From Mesorhizobium sp. (lineage in GTDB: Bacteria; Pseudomonadota; Alphaproteobacteria; Rhizobiales; Rhizobiaceae), in assembly GCF_017306585.1 (NCBI RefSeq), contig NZ_JAFKIC010000108.1, positions 1 through 64,000 on the forward strand: a DNA stretch of 64,000 nt, read 5' to 3'. The position numbers and the translations under genes were made by a program. How positions within the stretch are numbered: position 1 is the stretch's first letter; each line of letters begins with the position of its first letter. Below are positions 25,079 through 33,187 of this stretch, one piece after another. A model generated the notes under the pieces. It saw nothing but the letters and a program-made list of their open reading frames with translations, had not been told where the DNA came from and did not search any database.

Positions 25079-26251
25079 ATGAATATAGTAAGACGAATGA
25101 CCCTCGCAGCAGGCTGCATCCTGGCGTTGGCGACAGGGCCGGCCTTTGCGCAAAGCGCGGTCGGGGAACTGCCGCCCGACCAGCAGGAGCTCTACAAGCT
25201 GGTCGACCCGGCAATTCCGCTTGGACAAAGCGCCTATCGCGATTTCAAGCCGAAGAAAGCACCGCCATGGAAGATCGGCTATGCCTCGACCTATGCGGGG
25301 AATACGTGGCGCGCCGCGATCCTGAAGGAATTCACCGAAGTGCTGCTGCCCAAGTACAAGGAAGCCGGGCTGGTTTCCGACCTGGTGGTAACCCAATCCG
25401 ATCTCAAAGATGCCGTGCAGATCCAGCAGATGCGACAGATGGTGGATGATGGCGTCGACGCCATCATCATCTGCTGCTCCAACGTCACGGCGATCAACCA
25501 GACGATCGAATATGCCCACTCGAAGGGCGTCCCGGTCTTTTCTGTCTCCGGCTATGTAACGTCACCTTATGCGATCACCGCCAGCGAGAACAACACCCAG
25601 GGCGGCTATGTGTCCGGCAAGTGGCTGGCGCAGGAGATCGGCGGCAAGGGCAACGTGCTGCTGGTCAACGGCATTCCCGGCTTTGCGTCGTCCGACAGCT
25701 TCGACGTCGGTGCGAAGAAGGCCCTTGAGGAGTTTCCCGACATCAAGCTGGTCGGCACGGTTGCCGGCCAATGGACCGACCAGGTCGCCCAGGTCGAGGT
25801 GCAGAAGTTCCTGGCGACCAATCCGACCAAGATCGACGGTATGATCGTCCAGTCGGCTTCCGAAAACGGCGTTCTCAACGCGGTGCTGCAATCCGGCCGC
25901 GACATGATGCCGATCGTACTTGGCGGCGAGGCATCGGCGGCCTGTTACTGGCGCAACAATCCGAAGTTCGTCTCTAAGAGCTTCCACTTCTGGCCGCCGG
26001 CGAGCGATGCGCGCCTGGTCTGGGACGTGATGATGCGGACGCTCGAGGGGCAGGGGCCGAAGATCCAGTCGATCCTGCGTCCCGCGCTACCCTACACGAT
26101 CGAGGACGTCAACGCGGCGTTGAAGCCGGACTGCGACACGAACTCGACCGACTGGGTTGAACCCGCCAATGACGGCTGGTGGCCGGCCAGCGTCGCACCC
26201 GGTTACTTCCTGAGGCCGGAGGATCCGCTGGCCTGGCGCCCCAAGAGCTGA
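25079..26251 (+). CDS. Ribose/xylose-type ABC transporter substrate-binding protein
   Basis: A 390-residue periplasmic binding protein of the type I (RbsB/TorT-like) fold. A Sec signal peptide ends near PAFAQS (about residue 25). The core shows WKIGYASTYAGNTWRA, VDDGVDAIIICCSN and GGYVSGKWLAQE, typical of sugar-type receptors, with a C-terminal part rich in Trp and Pro. The ATG at 25079 has a GGAGGAG site. It is followed by a strong stem-loop, an ATPase and two permeases. The catabolic genes in the same run suggest the ligand is the pathway substrate, perhaps not a sugar. Confidence 0.83.
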   Translation: MNIVRRMTLAAGCILALATGPAFAQSAVGELPPDQQELYKLVDPAIPLGQSAYRDFKPKKAPPWKIGYASTYAGNTWRAAILKEFTEVLLPKYKEAGLVSDLVVTQSDLKDAVQIQQMRQMVDDGVDAIIICCSNVTAINQTIEYAHSKGVPVFSVSGYVTSPYAITASENNTQGGYVSGKWLAQEIGGKGNVLLVNGIPGFASSDSFDVGAKKALEEFPDIKLVGTVAGQWTDQVAQVEVQKFLATNPTKIDGMIVQSASENGVLNAVLQSGRDMMPIVLGGEASAACYWRNNPKFVSKSFHFWPPASDARLVWDVMMRTLEGQGPKIQSILRPALPYTIEDVNAALKPDCDTNSTDWVEPANDGWWPASVAPGYFLRPEDPLAWRPKS

Positions 26252-26267
26252 TGCCCAAGAGCTGATG
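26240..26267 (+). repeat. 14-bp tandem duplication across a stop codon
   Basis: CCCAAGAGCTGATG is repeated exactly twice, the first copy containing the binding-protein stop codon TGA. It looks like a recent slippage duplication and does not change the protein. Confidence 0.8.
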
Positions 26268-26272
26268 CGACG

Positions 26273-26303
26273 ACGGCTGGCTGCGATGCAGCCAGCCGTG
26301 TTT
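26273..26303 (+). terminator. Strong stem-loop between binding protein and ATPase genes
   Basis: Perfect 12-bp arms ACGGCTGGCTGC and GCAGCCAGCCGT around GAT, followed by GTTTTC. The short T-run makes partial termination plausible, which would give more binding protein than ATPase. Confidence 0.75.
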
Positions 26304-26328
26304 TCCCGGAGCGCAGGAGGAGAGCGCC

Positions 26329-27888
26329 ATGACACCGCAGAATGAGATCACGATCCGCCTCAAGGGCGTGTCGAAGTCGTTCGGCGAGACCCGCGCCCTT
26401 CGCTCGGTCGACTTCGAGGCCAGGGCCGGTGAGGTCCATGCCATCGTCGGCGAGAATGGTTCCGGCAAGAGCACGATGGCCAAGATCATGTCGGGCGTGC
26501 TGCTCCCGGATCAAGGCGATGTCGAAATCCTCGGCCGCAGACCCCGCAATCCGATCGAAGCTTGTGACGCCGGCCTCGCGACGATCTTCCAGGAAGTTCT
26601 CGTCGCCGACGAGGCCAGCATTCTCGACAATCTCTATGTCGGTCGTGACCGGTTGTTGGGCCTAAAGCAGTCGCGAGCGGACCGGGTAGGCGAAGCTGCC
26701 GCCCTGATGCAACGCTTCGCGGGGGAGCCGGTCGATCTCGGTGCCCAGGTCGGCAGCCTGCCACTCAGCATGAAGCAGTGGATCGTCATTGCCCGTGCGA
26801 TCCTGCGGCGGCCCAAAATTCTCATCCTGGATGAATCGTCGGCGGCGCTCGACCTTGCCGCGACGGTACGGCTGCACGAGGCCATCAACGATTTGCGCAA
26901 TGCCGGGTCGACCATACTGATCGTGACGCACCGGATCGCCGAACTCGTCCGCATCGCCGATCGCGCCACCATCCTTCGTGATGGCGAGGTGGTCGGCATG
27001 ATTGGAAAGCAGGATATCACCGAGGAAAATCTGCTCGCCATGATGACGCCAGCCGACCGGCATGTGGCTGTTTCCAAGGAGGTTGTGCGGCTGCCGCGGA
27101 AAGGCGCCGTGCCGCCGGTTATCCAAGCGGATACGCTGCGGCTTTCGGCCGGCTCTCCTGATTTCTCGTTCTCTATCGAGCCAGGTCAGATCGTTGGTAT
27201 CACGGGTCTCGACGGTCAGGGACATGACGCGTTTGTTCGCGTCCTCGCCGGCATTGCCGCTCCCGCCTCCGGCATGCCGAAAGTCAGAACCCCGGCAGGC
27301 GTCGAAGTGCTTGACTGTCTGGCCGCGGCCGAGAAATTGGGCGTCGCCTATGTCTCGGGGGACCGCAAGCGCGAAGGCATCTTTCCGGACCAGAGCATTT
27401 TCGAAAACCTTGCCATTGGCGCCTACAGTCAGAACCTTTCCAGTCTTGGCATTATTCGCCGTTCGTCGCTCGGCCAGATGTTCCAGCAGGAAGTGAGCCG
27501 GTTTCGCATCAAGATCGGCCGGCCGTCCAACAAGATCACTTCATTGTCCGGCGGCAACCAGCAGAAGATTCTCATCGGCAGGGCTTTTGCGCGCCGGCCC
27601 AAGGTGATCGTGCTTAACGATCCCGCGCGCGGCGTCGACCTTGGAACCAAGCGCGACCTCTATGCCGAGTTGCGGCTCTTCGCCGACCAGGGCGGCGCGG
27701 TGATCTATCTCTCGAGCGAGATCGAGGAGTTTCTCGGTTTCGCCGACCGCGTGGATGTGTTCGTCGGCAACACAATCTTCCGATCGCTGAAGGGGAATAT
27801 GCTCGATGAGGATGAGATCCTCGCCGCCATGTTCGGGCAAGACCGCAGCCAGCATGTTTCATTCGTTGCAAAGGATGTTGCATCATGA
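26329..27888 (+). CDS. Ribose-type ABC transporter ATPase with two ABC domains
   Basis: A 519-residue RbsA-type protein. Domain 1 has Walker A GENGSGKST (41-49), a degenerate signature LPLSMKQ (144-150) and Walker B ILILDES. Domain 2 has a degenerate P-loop GLDGQGHD (293-300), the signature LSGGNQQK and VIVLNDPARGVD, in which the usual catalytic Glu after the Walker B Asp is shifted to N-D-P (430-432). The canonical sites therefore pair as in RbsA, but the second Walker B is unusual. An AGGAGGAGAG site precedes the ATG; the stop overlaps the next gene by four bases. Confidence 0.88.
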   Translation: MTPQNEITIRLKGVSKSFGETRALRSVDFEARAGEVHAIVGENGSGKSTMAKIMSGVLLPDQGDVEILGRRPRNPIEACDAGLATIFQEVLVADEASILDNLYVGRDRLLGLKQSRADRVGEAAALMQRFAGEPVDLGAQVGSLPLSMKQWIVIARAILRRPKILILDESSAALDLAATVRLHEAINDLRNAGSTILIVTHRIAELVRIADRATILRDGEVVGMIGKQDITEENLLAMMTPADRHVAVSKEVVRLPRKGAVPPVIQADTLRLSAGSPDFSFSIEPGQIVGITGLDGQGHDAFVRVLAGIAAPASGMPKVRTPAGVEVLDCLAAAEKLGVAYVSGDRKREGIFPDQSIFENLAIGAYSQNLSSLGIIRRSSLGQMFQQEVSRFRIKIGRPSNKITSLSGGNQQKILIGRAFARRPKVIVLNDPARGVDLGTKRDLYAELRLFADQGGAVIYLSSEIEEFLGFADRVDVFVGNTIFRSLKGNMLDEDEILAAMFGQDRSQHVSFVAKDVAS

Positions 27889-28859
27889 ACCGGGCAGCGA
27901 ACCGGCGCGTTCTGGCGCATTACGGCTATCTCGCGGTTCCACTCGGCCTGTTCATCGTGCTGACGATACTTGCCGCCATGCGCAGCCCCAATCTGTTTAC
28001 CGGCACAGGCTTGGCGGGCGCCGTCATTGTCGCGGCACCTCTCATCCTGTGCACCCTGGCGCTTACGCCCATTGTCATGGTTGGCCGCGGCTCCGTCGAT
28101 CTCTCCATCGGGCCGCTCATGGGCTTCGTCAACGTGACGCTCGTTGCCTGGCTCACCCAGGGCGGGTTCACGCATCCGCTGGCGATCTTCGCCTGGGCCA
28201 TGGGGCTGGGGGCTGCCTTTCAACTATTGCAGGCACTGGTAATCCTCTATGTCCGGGTGGCGCCCATCATCGTCAGCCTGTCGAGCTACCTGGTGTTGAC
28301 CGGCGTCAATCTGCTCATCATGCCGCGCGCCGGCGGTCTTGCGCCAGACTGGATGATGGCCTGGGGTGCCGGCCGCAGCCTGCTTTCGCCGGTGACGTTC
28401 GTCGTGATCGCGGCGCTGCTCCTGTGGGCGGTCTTCTGGCGCAGCACGCTGCATGGCCATGTGCGCCTCACCGGTGCTGACGAGCGTATGGCCTATACGT
28501 CAGGCGTCGCGACCGAGAAGGTTCGGATCGGCGCCCATCTGCTGGGCGGCGTATTCGCCGGGCTGGCCGCAGTCTGCTACACTGGCCTGATCGCTTCGGG
28601 CGATCCGACACAAGGCGCAAATTATACGCTGCAGGCGGTCACGGCTCTCGTCCTGGGCGGCGCCAGCCTTTCCGGAGGACGCGGCGGCGCTGTCGGGTCC
28701 GTGCTCGGCGCACTCAACATGTTCCTGGTCGCCAATCTTCTCGCGACCTTCCATTTCGAGATGATTTCGGGCGCCGCGACCAAGCTTGCTTTCGGACTGA
28801 TCCTCGTCGTCTCGCTGCTGGCCAACGCGCTGACCGCCAACCGGATGTCCACCCGATAG
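27885..28859 (+). CDS. Ribose-type ABC transporter permease
   Basis: A 324-residue RbsC-like permease with about eight to ten hydrophobic segments. The LTPIVMVGRGSVDLSIGPLMG loop and the C-terminal VTALVLGGASLSGGRGGAVG are family features. ATGA overlaps the ATPase stop. A second, different permease follows after seven bases, so the channel is probably a heterodimer. Confidence 0.88.
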   Translation: MNRAANRRVLAHYGYLAVPLGLFIVLTILAAMRSPNLFTGTGLAGAVIVAAPLILCTLALTPIVMVGRGSVDLSIGPLMGFVNVTLVAWLTQGGFTHPLAIFAWAMGLGAAFQLLQALVILYVRVAPIIVSLSSYLVLTGVNLLIMPRAGGLAPDWMMAWGAGRSLLSPVTFVVIAALLLWAVFWRSTLHGHVRLTGADERMAYTSGVATEKVRIGAHLLGGVFAGLAAVCYTGLIASGDPTQGANYTLQAVTALVLGGASLSGGRGGAVGSVLGALNMFLVANLLATFHFEMISGAATKLAFGLILVVSLLANALTANRMSTR

Positions 28860-28866
28860 GAGACCC

Positions 28867-29898
28867 ATGATGGTTGCGATTCCAACCGGTTCCACAGCTT
28901 CGAAAGGTACGGGCGGCATGCTGGCGGACAATTTTCGCGAGAACCGATCGATCTTTGTCGGCATTAGTCTGCTGATCCTGCTGGTTGTCTTCGGTGCATT
29001 GACGGTCAGCGGTTTCCTGTCCGTCCAGAACGCGCGCTCCATACTTCTTCTGGCGGCTTTTCTTGGGCTGGCAGCATTGGGACAGACCCTGGTCGCGCTG
29101 CTCGGCGGGCTGGACCTGTCGATCCCGTTTGTGATCGGCTCGGCGAACATCCTGCTGCCTAAACTGATGAACAACGGACTGCCGCCGTCACTGGCCATTA
29201 TTCTCATCGTGCTGCTTGGCATAGCGGCGGGCTGCGCCAACGGTCTTCTGAGTTTTCGGCTACAGGGTCAGGCCCTGATCATGTCGCTCGGCGTTGGCTT
29301 CGCGGTCCAGGGGGCAGCCGAAATCTACACCTCTCTCAACTCCGCCTTTGGCGGCACCAGCTTCGCCCCGGTGCCGAAATGGCTGACGAACCTGGCCGCC
29401 TTCAACGGCAAGACCTTCGGACTACCGATCCCGCCTGTGGTGGTCATCTGGCTGGTGCTAACCGTCACGTTAATCTGGGTGATGCGCAACACCTGGTTCG
29501 GGCGCGGCGTCTATGCGCTGGGCGGCAGCCGCATTGCCGCCGCCCGGTTGCGCATTTCTGAACTGCGCACCTGGGTCACGGTCCATGGCATATCAGGTGG
29601 CATGGCGGCCCTCACCGGCGTCCTGCTTTTGGGCTTCTCAGGCGGTGGCTTCGTCGGCGTCGGCGATCCCTACCTCTTCAGCACGGTGGCGGCGGTGGTC
29701 ATCGGTGGCACGTCGCTGCTCGGTGGCTCCGGCGGATATGGCGCGACGGTGCTTGGCGCGCTGGTGCTGACGGTGCTGACCTCGCTGCTGGTGGGATTTG
29801 GCCTTGGCTATGCCGGGCAGCAGGCGGTGATCGGCCTCATCATCGTGCCGATGGTAGCGATCTACGCCCGCATTCCGCAAATCCGCAACCAGATCTGA
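28867..29898 (+). CDS. Ribose-type ABC transporter permease
   Basis: A 343-residue RbsC-like permease. LGQTLVALLGGLDLSIPFVIG and VAAVVIGGTSLLGGSGGYGATVLGA are the conserved loops. It differs from the preceding permease and probably pairs with it. Only 20 bases separate it from the truncated ALDH gene, consistent with one long transcript that combines uptake and catabolism. Confidence 0.88.
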   Translation: MMVAIPTGSTASKGTGGMLADNFRENRSIFVGISLLILLVVFGALTVSGFLSVQNARSILLLAAFLGLAALGQTLVALLGGLDLSIPFVIGSANILLPKLMNNGLPPSLAIILIVLLGIAAGCANGLLSFRLQGQALIMSLGVGFAVQGAAEIYTSLNSAFGGTSFAPVPKWLTNLAAFNGKTFGLPIPPVVVIWLVLTVTLIWVMRNTWFGRGVYALGGSRIAAARLRISELRTWVTVHGISGGMAALTGVLLLGFSGGGFVGVGDPYLFSTVAAVVIGGTSLLGGSGGYGATVLGALVLTVLTSLLVGFGLGYAGQQAVIGLIIVPMVAIYARIPQIRNQI

Positions 29899-29918
29899 AT
29901 CGGTATCGAGAGATCGTC

Positions 29919-31298
29919 ATGGCCGTAGCATCATCGCTGCTCGACAGGCTCGCCGACAAAACACTCATCCGGGAGGCGGGAGCGGTCGCCGGCGCATGGC
30001 TGGGCGCAGCTGACAGCAGCGCCACCTTCGATGTCCACAATCCGGCGACCGGTGAAAGGCTGGCCACCTTACCGGATTGTGGCGTTGGCGAGATACGCCG
30101 CGCAATCGAGACCGCCCACGCCGCACAGAAAACTTGGGCAGCGCTTGCCGCGAGGGATCGCGCTGGCAAGTTGCGACGGCTCCATGATTTGATCATGACC
30201 AACCAGTCCGATCTTGCCGCGATCCTGACGGCGGAGATGGGCAAGCCGCTGACTGAGGCCAAGGGCGAGATTGCCTACGGTGCCGGCTACATTGAGTGGT
30301 ATGCCGAGGAAGCGAAGCGCGTCTATGGCGACGTCATTCCGGGTCACCAGCCGGACAAGCGCATTGTCGTACTCAGGCAGCCCGCCGCCGAGACGCCGCT
30401 CTCCGCCCTGGCATTGGCGGCCCTCGCGGAGCGGGCCGGCATACCGCTGGCATTGTTCAGCGTCGTGCCGACAACAGGCGCCGCCACCTTCGGCCGCGAG
30501 GTCTGCGCCAACGACCTCGTGCGCAAGCTCACCTTCACCGGCTCGACGCAGGTCGGCCGCAAGCTGATCGCCCAGGCCGCCGAGAAGGTGCTCAGATTGT
30601 CGATGGAATTGGGAGGCAATGCGCCCTTCATCGTCTTCGACGATGCGGATCTTGAAGCAGCGGTCGAAGGGGCCATGCAGTCGAAATACCGCAATGCCGG
30701 CCAGACATGTGTCTGCGCCAATCGCATCTATGTGCAGGCCGGCATCCACGATGCATTCGTGGCACGCCTGACCGAGAGGGTCGCCTCTCTTGAAGTCGGT
30801 GACGGTTTCGCTCCATCCGTGGCGATCGGTCCGCTCATCAACGAAAAGGCCGTCGGCAAATGGCAGGAACATCTCGACGATGCCGTCGGCAAAGGAGCCA
30901 GGGTCGTTGCCGGCGGACAGCGCCATTCGCTGGGTGGCACGTTTGTCGAGCCGACAGTTTTGACCGGGGTGACTTCGACCATGCTTGTGGCGCGCGAGGA
31001 GACGTTCGCTCCGCTTGCGCCCATTTTCCGGTTCGAGACGACCGAGGAGGTCGTCAGGCTTGCCAACGACACCGAGTTTGGATTGGCCGCCTACTTCTTC
31101 GCCAGAGATCTCAGCCAGATCTGGAAGATCGCGGAAGCGCTCGAATACGGCATGGTCGGCGTCAACACCGGGCTGATTTCGACCGAGGTCGCACCCTTCG
31201 GCGGGGTCAAACAATCGGGCTTCGGACGCGAAGGGTCCCGTCACGGGCTCGATGACTATCTGACGATGAAATACGTCTGCCTCGGCGCAATCGCCTGA
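29919..31298 (+). CDS. Succinate-semialdehyde dehydrogenase-like ALDH with internal in-frame deletion
   Basis: A 459-residue protein very similar in pattern to GabD-type semialdehyde dehydrogenases. Cys264 in NAGQTCVCANR, Glu230 in SMELGGN and FTGSTQVG are kept. Directly after KRIVVLRQP (about residue 155, base 30383) the sequence jumps to AAETPLSALALA. The roughly 35 residues that normally carry the oxyanion Asn (PWNFP) and the cofactor-binding Lys (VLKP) are missing, without a frame change. By family knowledge this should disable normal catalysis. It may be a decayed gene or have another role. Confidence 0.85.
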   Translation: MAVASSLLDRLADKTLIREAGAVAGAWLGAADSSATFDVHNPATGERLATLPDCGVGEIRRAIETAHAAQKTWAALAARDRAGKLRRLHDLIMTNQSDLAAILTAEMGKPLTEAKGEIAYGAGYIEWYAEEAKRVYGDVIPGHQPDKRIVVLRQPAAETPLSALALAALAERAGIPLALFSVVPTTGAATFGREVCANDLVRKLTFTGSTQVGRKLIAQAAEKVLRLSMELGGNAPFIVFDDADLEAAVEGAMQSKYRNAGQTCVCANRIYVQAGIHDAFVARLTERVASLEVGDGFAPSVAIGPLINEKAVGKWQEHLDDAVGKGARVVAGGQRHSLGGTFVEPTVLTGVTSTMLVAREETFAPLAPIFRFETTEEVVRLANDTEFGLAAYFFARDLSQIWKIAEALEYGMVGVNTGLISTEVAPFGGVKQSGFGREGSRHGLDDYLTMKYVCLGAIA

Positions 31299-31351
31299 CG
31301 CGTGACAAACTGGACAGGCACGGCGGCAGCCGAGGCCAAGGAGGTGACGAT

Positions 31352-31756
31352 ATGCTGAAAGGCAAATGCCATTGCGGGCAAGTACAGTATGAGGTCTCGG
31401 CAATCGAAGGCGGCTTGTGGCACTGTCATTGCCGGACCTGTCGCAAGACCCATGCCGCCCAGCGCAATACCGCCGCGCGTGTGAATCGTGAGAATTTCCA
31501 GCTGACAGCGGGCGCCGACAGGCTGACTTCCTATCAATCCATGCCCGGAAAATTCAGGCACTTCTGCTCAGGCTGCGGCTCACATATCTACGCTGAATAC
31601 CCGGACCGCCCCTTTGTGGTGCTGCGCGCCGCCACGCTGGACGATGATCCAGGCGTCCGCGTCACGATGAACGTATGGATGTCGCACGATCTGCCATGGC
31701 TCGCGGACGACCCGACCGTGCCGCGATACCAAGAGGGTCCGCCACCGGCTCCATAG
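31352..31756 (+). CDS. GFA/CENP-V family zinc protein
   Basis: A 134-residue zinc protein with C6/C8, C25/C27/C30 and C72/C75, the same ligand layout as the protein at 12420. It follows the truncated ALDH by 53 bases and precedes the SCP2-like gene. Proposed family roles are in glutathione adduct chemistry, but no substrate is proven for most members. The two copies differ enough to have separate roles. Confidence 0.82.
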   Translation: MLKGKCHCGQVQYEVSAIEGGLWHCHCRTCRKTHAAQRNTAARVNRENFQLTAGADRLTSYQSMPGKFRHFCSGCGSHIYAEYPDRPFVVLRAATLDDDPGVRVTMNVWMSHDLPWLADDPTVPRYQEGPPPAP

Positions 31757-31839
31757 GGCAGCGATCAGGGACGGCGCCACAGGCTGGTTCGCCAGCTGTC
31801 AGCGCGCCGAACTCCCAAACATAACAATGGAGAACGAGA

Positions 31840-32235
31840 ATGCTGCCGGACCAGAAGGCGTTCATCGAGACTGCAAGACGGGATTTCGAATTTACCCGGG
31901 AGACCCGGTATCTGACAGGGATAGTAAAGTTGGCCTTCGGCGATGAGACTTGGGCGCTCAACTTCGCCGATGGTGCCCTTGCCGGGATTGCTGACGGTCG
32001 AGGTCTCTCCGATCAGGAATGCAAGATCGTCGTTGAGGGTACCCCCGATCAATGGGATGAACTCCTCAAGCCCAAGCCGCGCCCATTCTATCAATGCATT
32101 CAATCCGCGGCCGTAAAGCACGGGATGAAGCTCAGCGTCAGCAATGAGACGTTCGCGTACCTGCCGGGGCTCAACCGCATGACTACGCTTCTGCGCGATC
32201 TGAGAAACGGGAGGGCCGGACATGACCAGGCATGA
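31840..32235 (+). CDS. Small SCP2-like protein, partner of an alpha/beta hydrolase
   Basis: A 131-residue protein resembling sterol-carrier-protein-2-like domains: strands in TGIVKLAFGDETWALNFADG, KIVVEGTPDQWDELLKPKPRPF and a C-terminal helix. It matches residues 1-130 of the fused protein at 20681 in length, order and the W-x3-LL-x-P-x-P...Y pattern. Its stop overlaps the next gene by 14 bases, so the two products are made together. The fusion elsewhere predicts that it binds the hydrolase or presents its substrate. Confidence 0.72.
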   Translation: MLPDQKAFIETARRDFEFTRETRYLTGIVKLAFGDETWALNFADGALAGIADGRGLSDQECKIVVEGTPDQWDELLKPKPRPFYQCIQSAAVKHGMKLSVSNETFAYLPGLNRMTTLLRDLRNGRAGHDQA

Positions 32236-33097
32236 TCCGATCACGGGCCGCTACGTTTATCTGACGGTGGAGGGCATCGAATACCGCGTCTATTACGAGG
32301 AAGCCGGCCAGGGCATTCCCCTGATCGTCGGTCACACCGCCGGCTCCGATGGGCGCCAGTACCGCCACATGCTGTGCGATGGGGACGTCACGAGCAACTA
32401 TCGCGTTATTGCGATGGACCTGCCTTATCACGGCAAGTCCCTGCCGCCACATGGTGCGCGCTGGTGGGAGCAGGAATACAACATGACCAAGGCCAGGATG
32501 ATGGCCTTCCCCAACGCCTTGTCGGACGCACTCGGGCTCGAGCGGCCGGTGTATTTGGGCAGTTCGATGGGTGGTCACCTTGCCGTTGATCTGGCATCCA
32601 ATTTCCCGGAGCGCTACCGCGCCACGATCGCGGTAGAAGGCGCGCTACGCTCGGCAACGGAATATGTCGATGTCGGCATGGCTGGCATCCGCAACGAATT
32701 CGACAATCCGAATGTCAATCGCACCTCCATTGGCGCAGCCATGATGCTCAATATTTCGCCCTATTCCCCAGAGGCGAATGTTCGCGAAATCCAGTGGGAA
32801 TATAGCTGCGGCGGTCCGGGCATTTTCGCCGGGGACCTCTACTACTATTATTATGATCACAACATGTCCGACGATGAAGCCAGAGCCATCGATACGTCGA
32901 AATGCATGCTCTACATGCTTACCGGTGAGTATGATCCCAACACTTCTCCGAAGGAGACGCAAGCGCTGGCCGACCTCGTCAAGGGATCGAAATTCTGGGC
33001 GATGAAGGACCTGGGGCATTTCCCGGTCACCGAGGACTATACCAAGTTCCGCCAATACCTGCTGCCGATCCTTTCCGAAGTGAGAGCCGGGTCCTAG
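32222..33097 (+). CDS. Alpha/beta hydrolase, paralogue of the SCP2-fused hydrolase
   Basis: A 291-residue alpha/beta hydrolase. The nucleophile is Ser115 in GSSMGG, the acid Asp is probably in LTGEYDPN, and the His is in DLGHFP. The oxyanion region is GHTAGSDGRQY and the MDLPYHGKSLPP strand is nearly the same as in the protein at 20681. An aromatic run of Tyr residues near 200 is specific to this copy. It is translationally coupled to the SCP2-like gene. Ester, lactone or enamide hydrolysis is possible. Confidence 0.83.
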   Translation: MTRHDPITGRYVYLTVEGIEYRVYYEEAGQGIPLIVGHTAGSDGRQYRHMLCDGDVTSNYRVIAMDLPYHGKSLPPHGARWWEQEYNMTKARMMAFPNALSDALGLERPVYLGSSMGGHLAVDLASNFPERYRATIAVEGALRSATEYVDVGMAGIRNEFDNPNVNRTSIGAAMMLNISPYSPEANVREIQWEYSCGGPGIFAGDLYYYYYDHNMSDDEARAIDTSKCMLYMLTGEYDPNTSPKETQALADLVKGSKFWAMKDLGHFPVTEDYTKFRQYLLPILSEVRAGS

Positions 33098-33187
33098 GCA
33101 AGACCTGCACGGGACCCGAGCGGGTGAAATGTGCCTTGGGCGCCTGGCCAAGGTCAGCGAGCGGCGAAGCGTCCAGTGGGGGATGGA

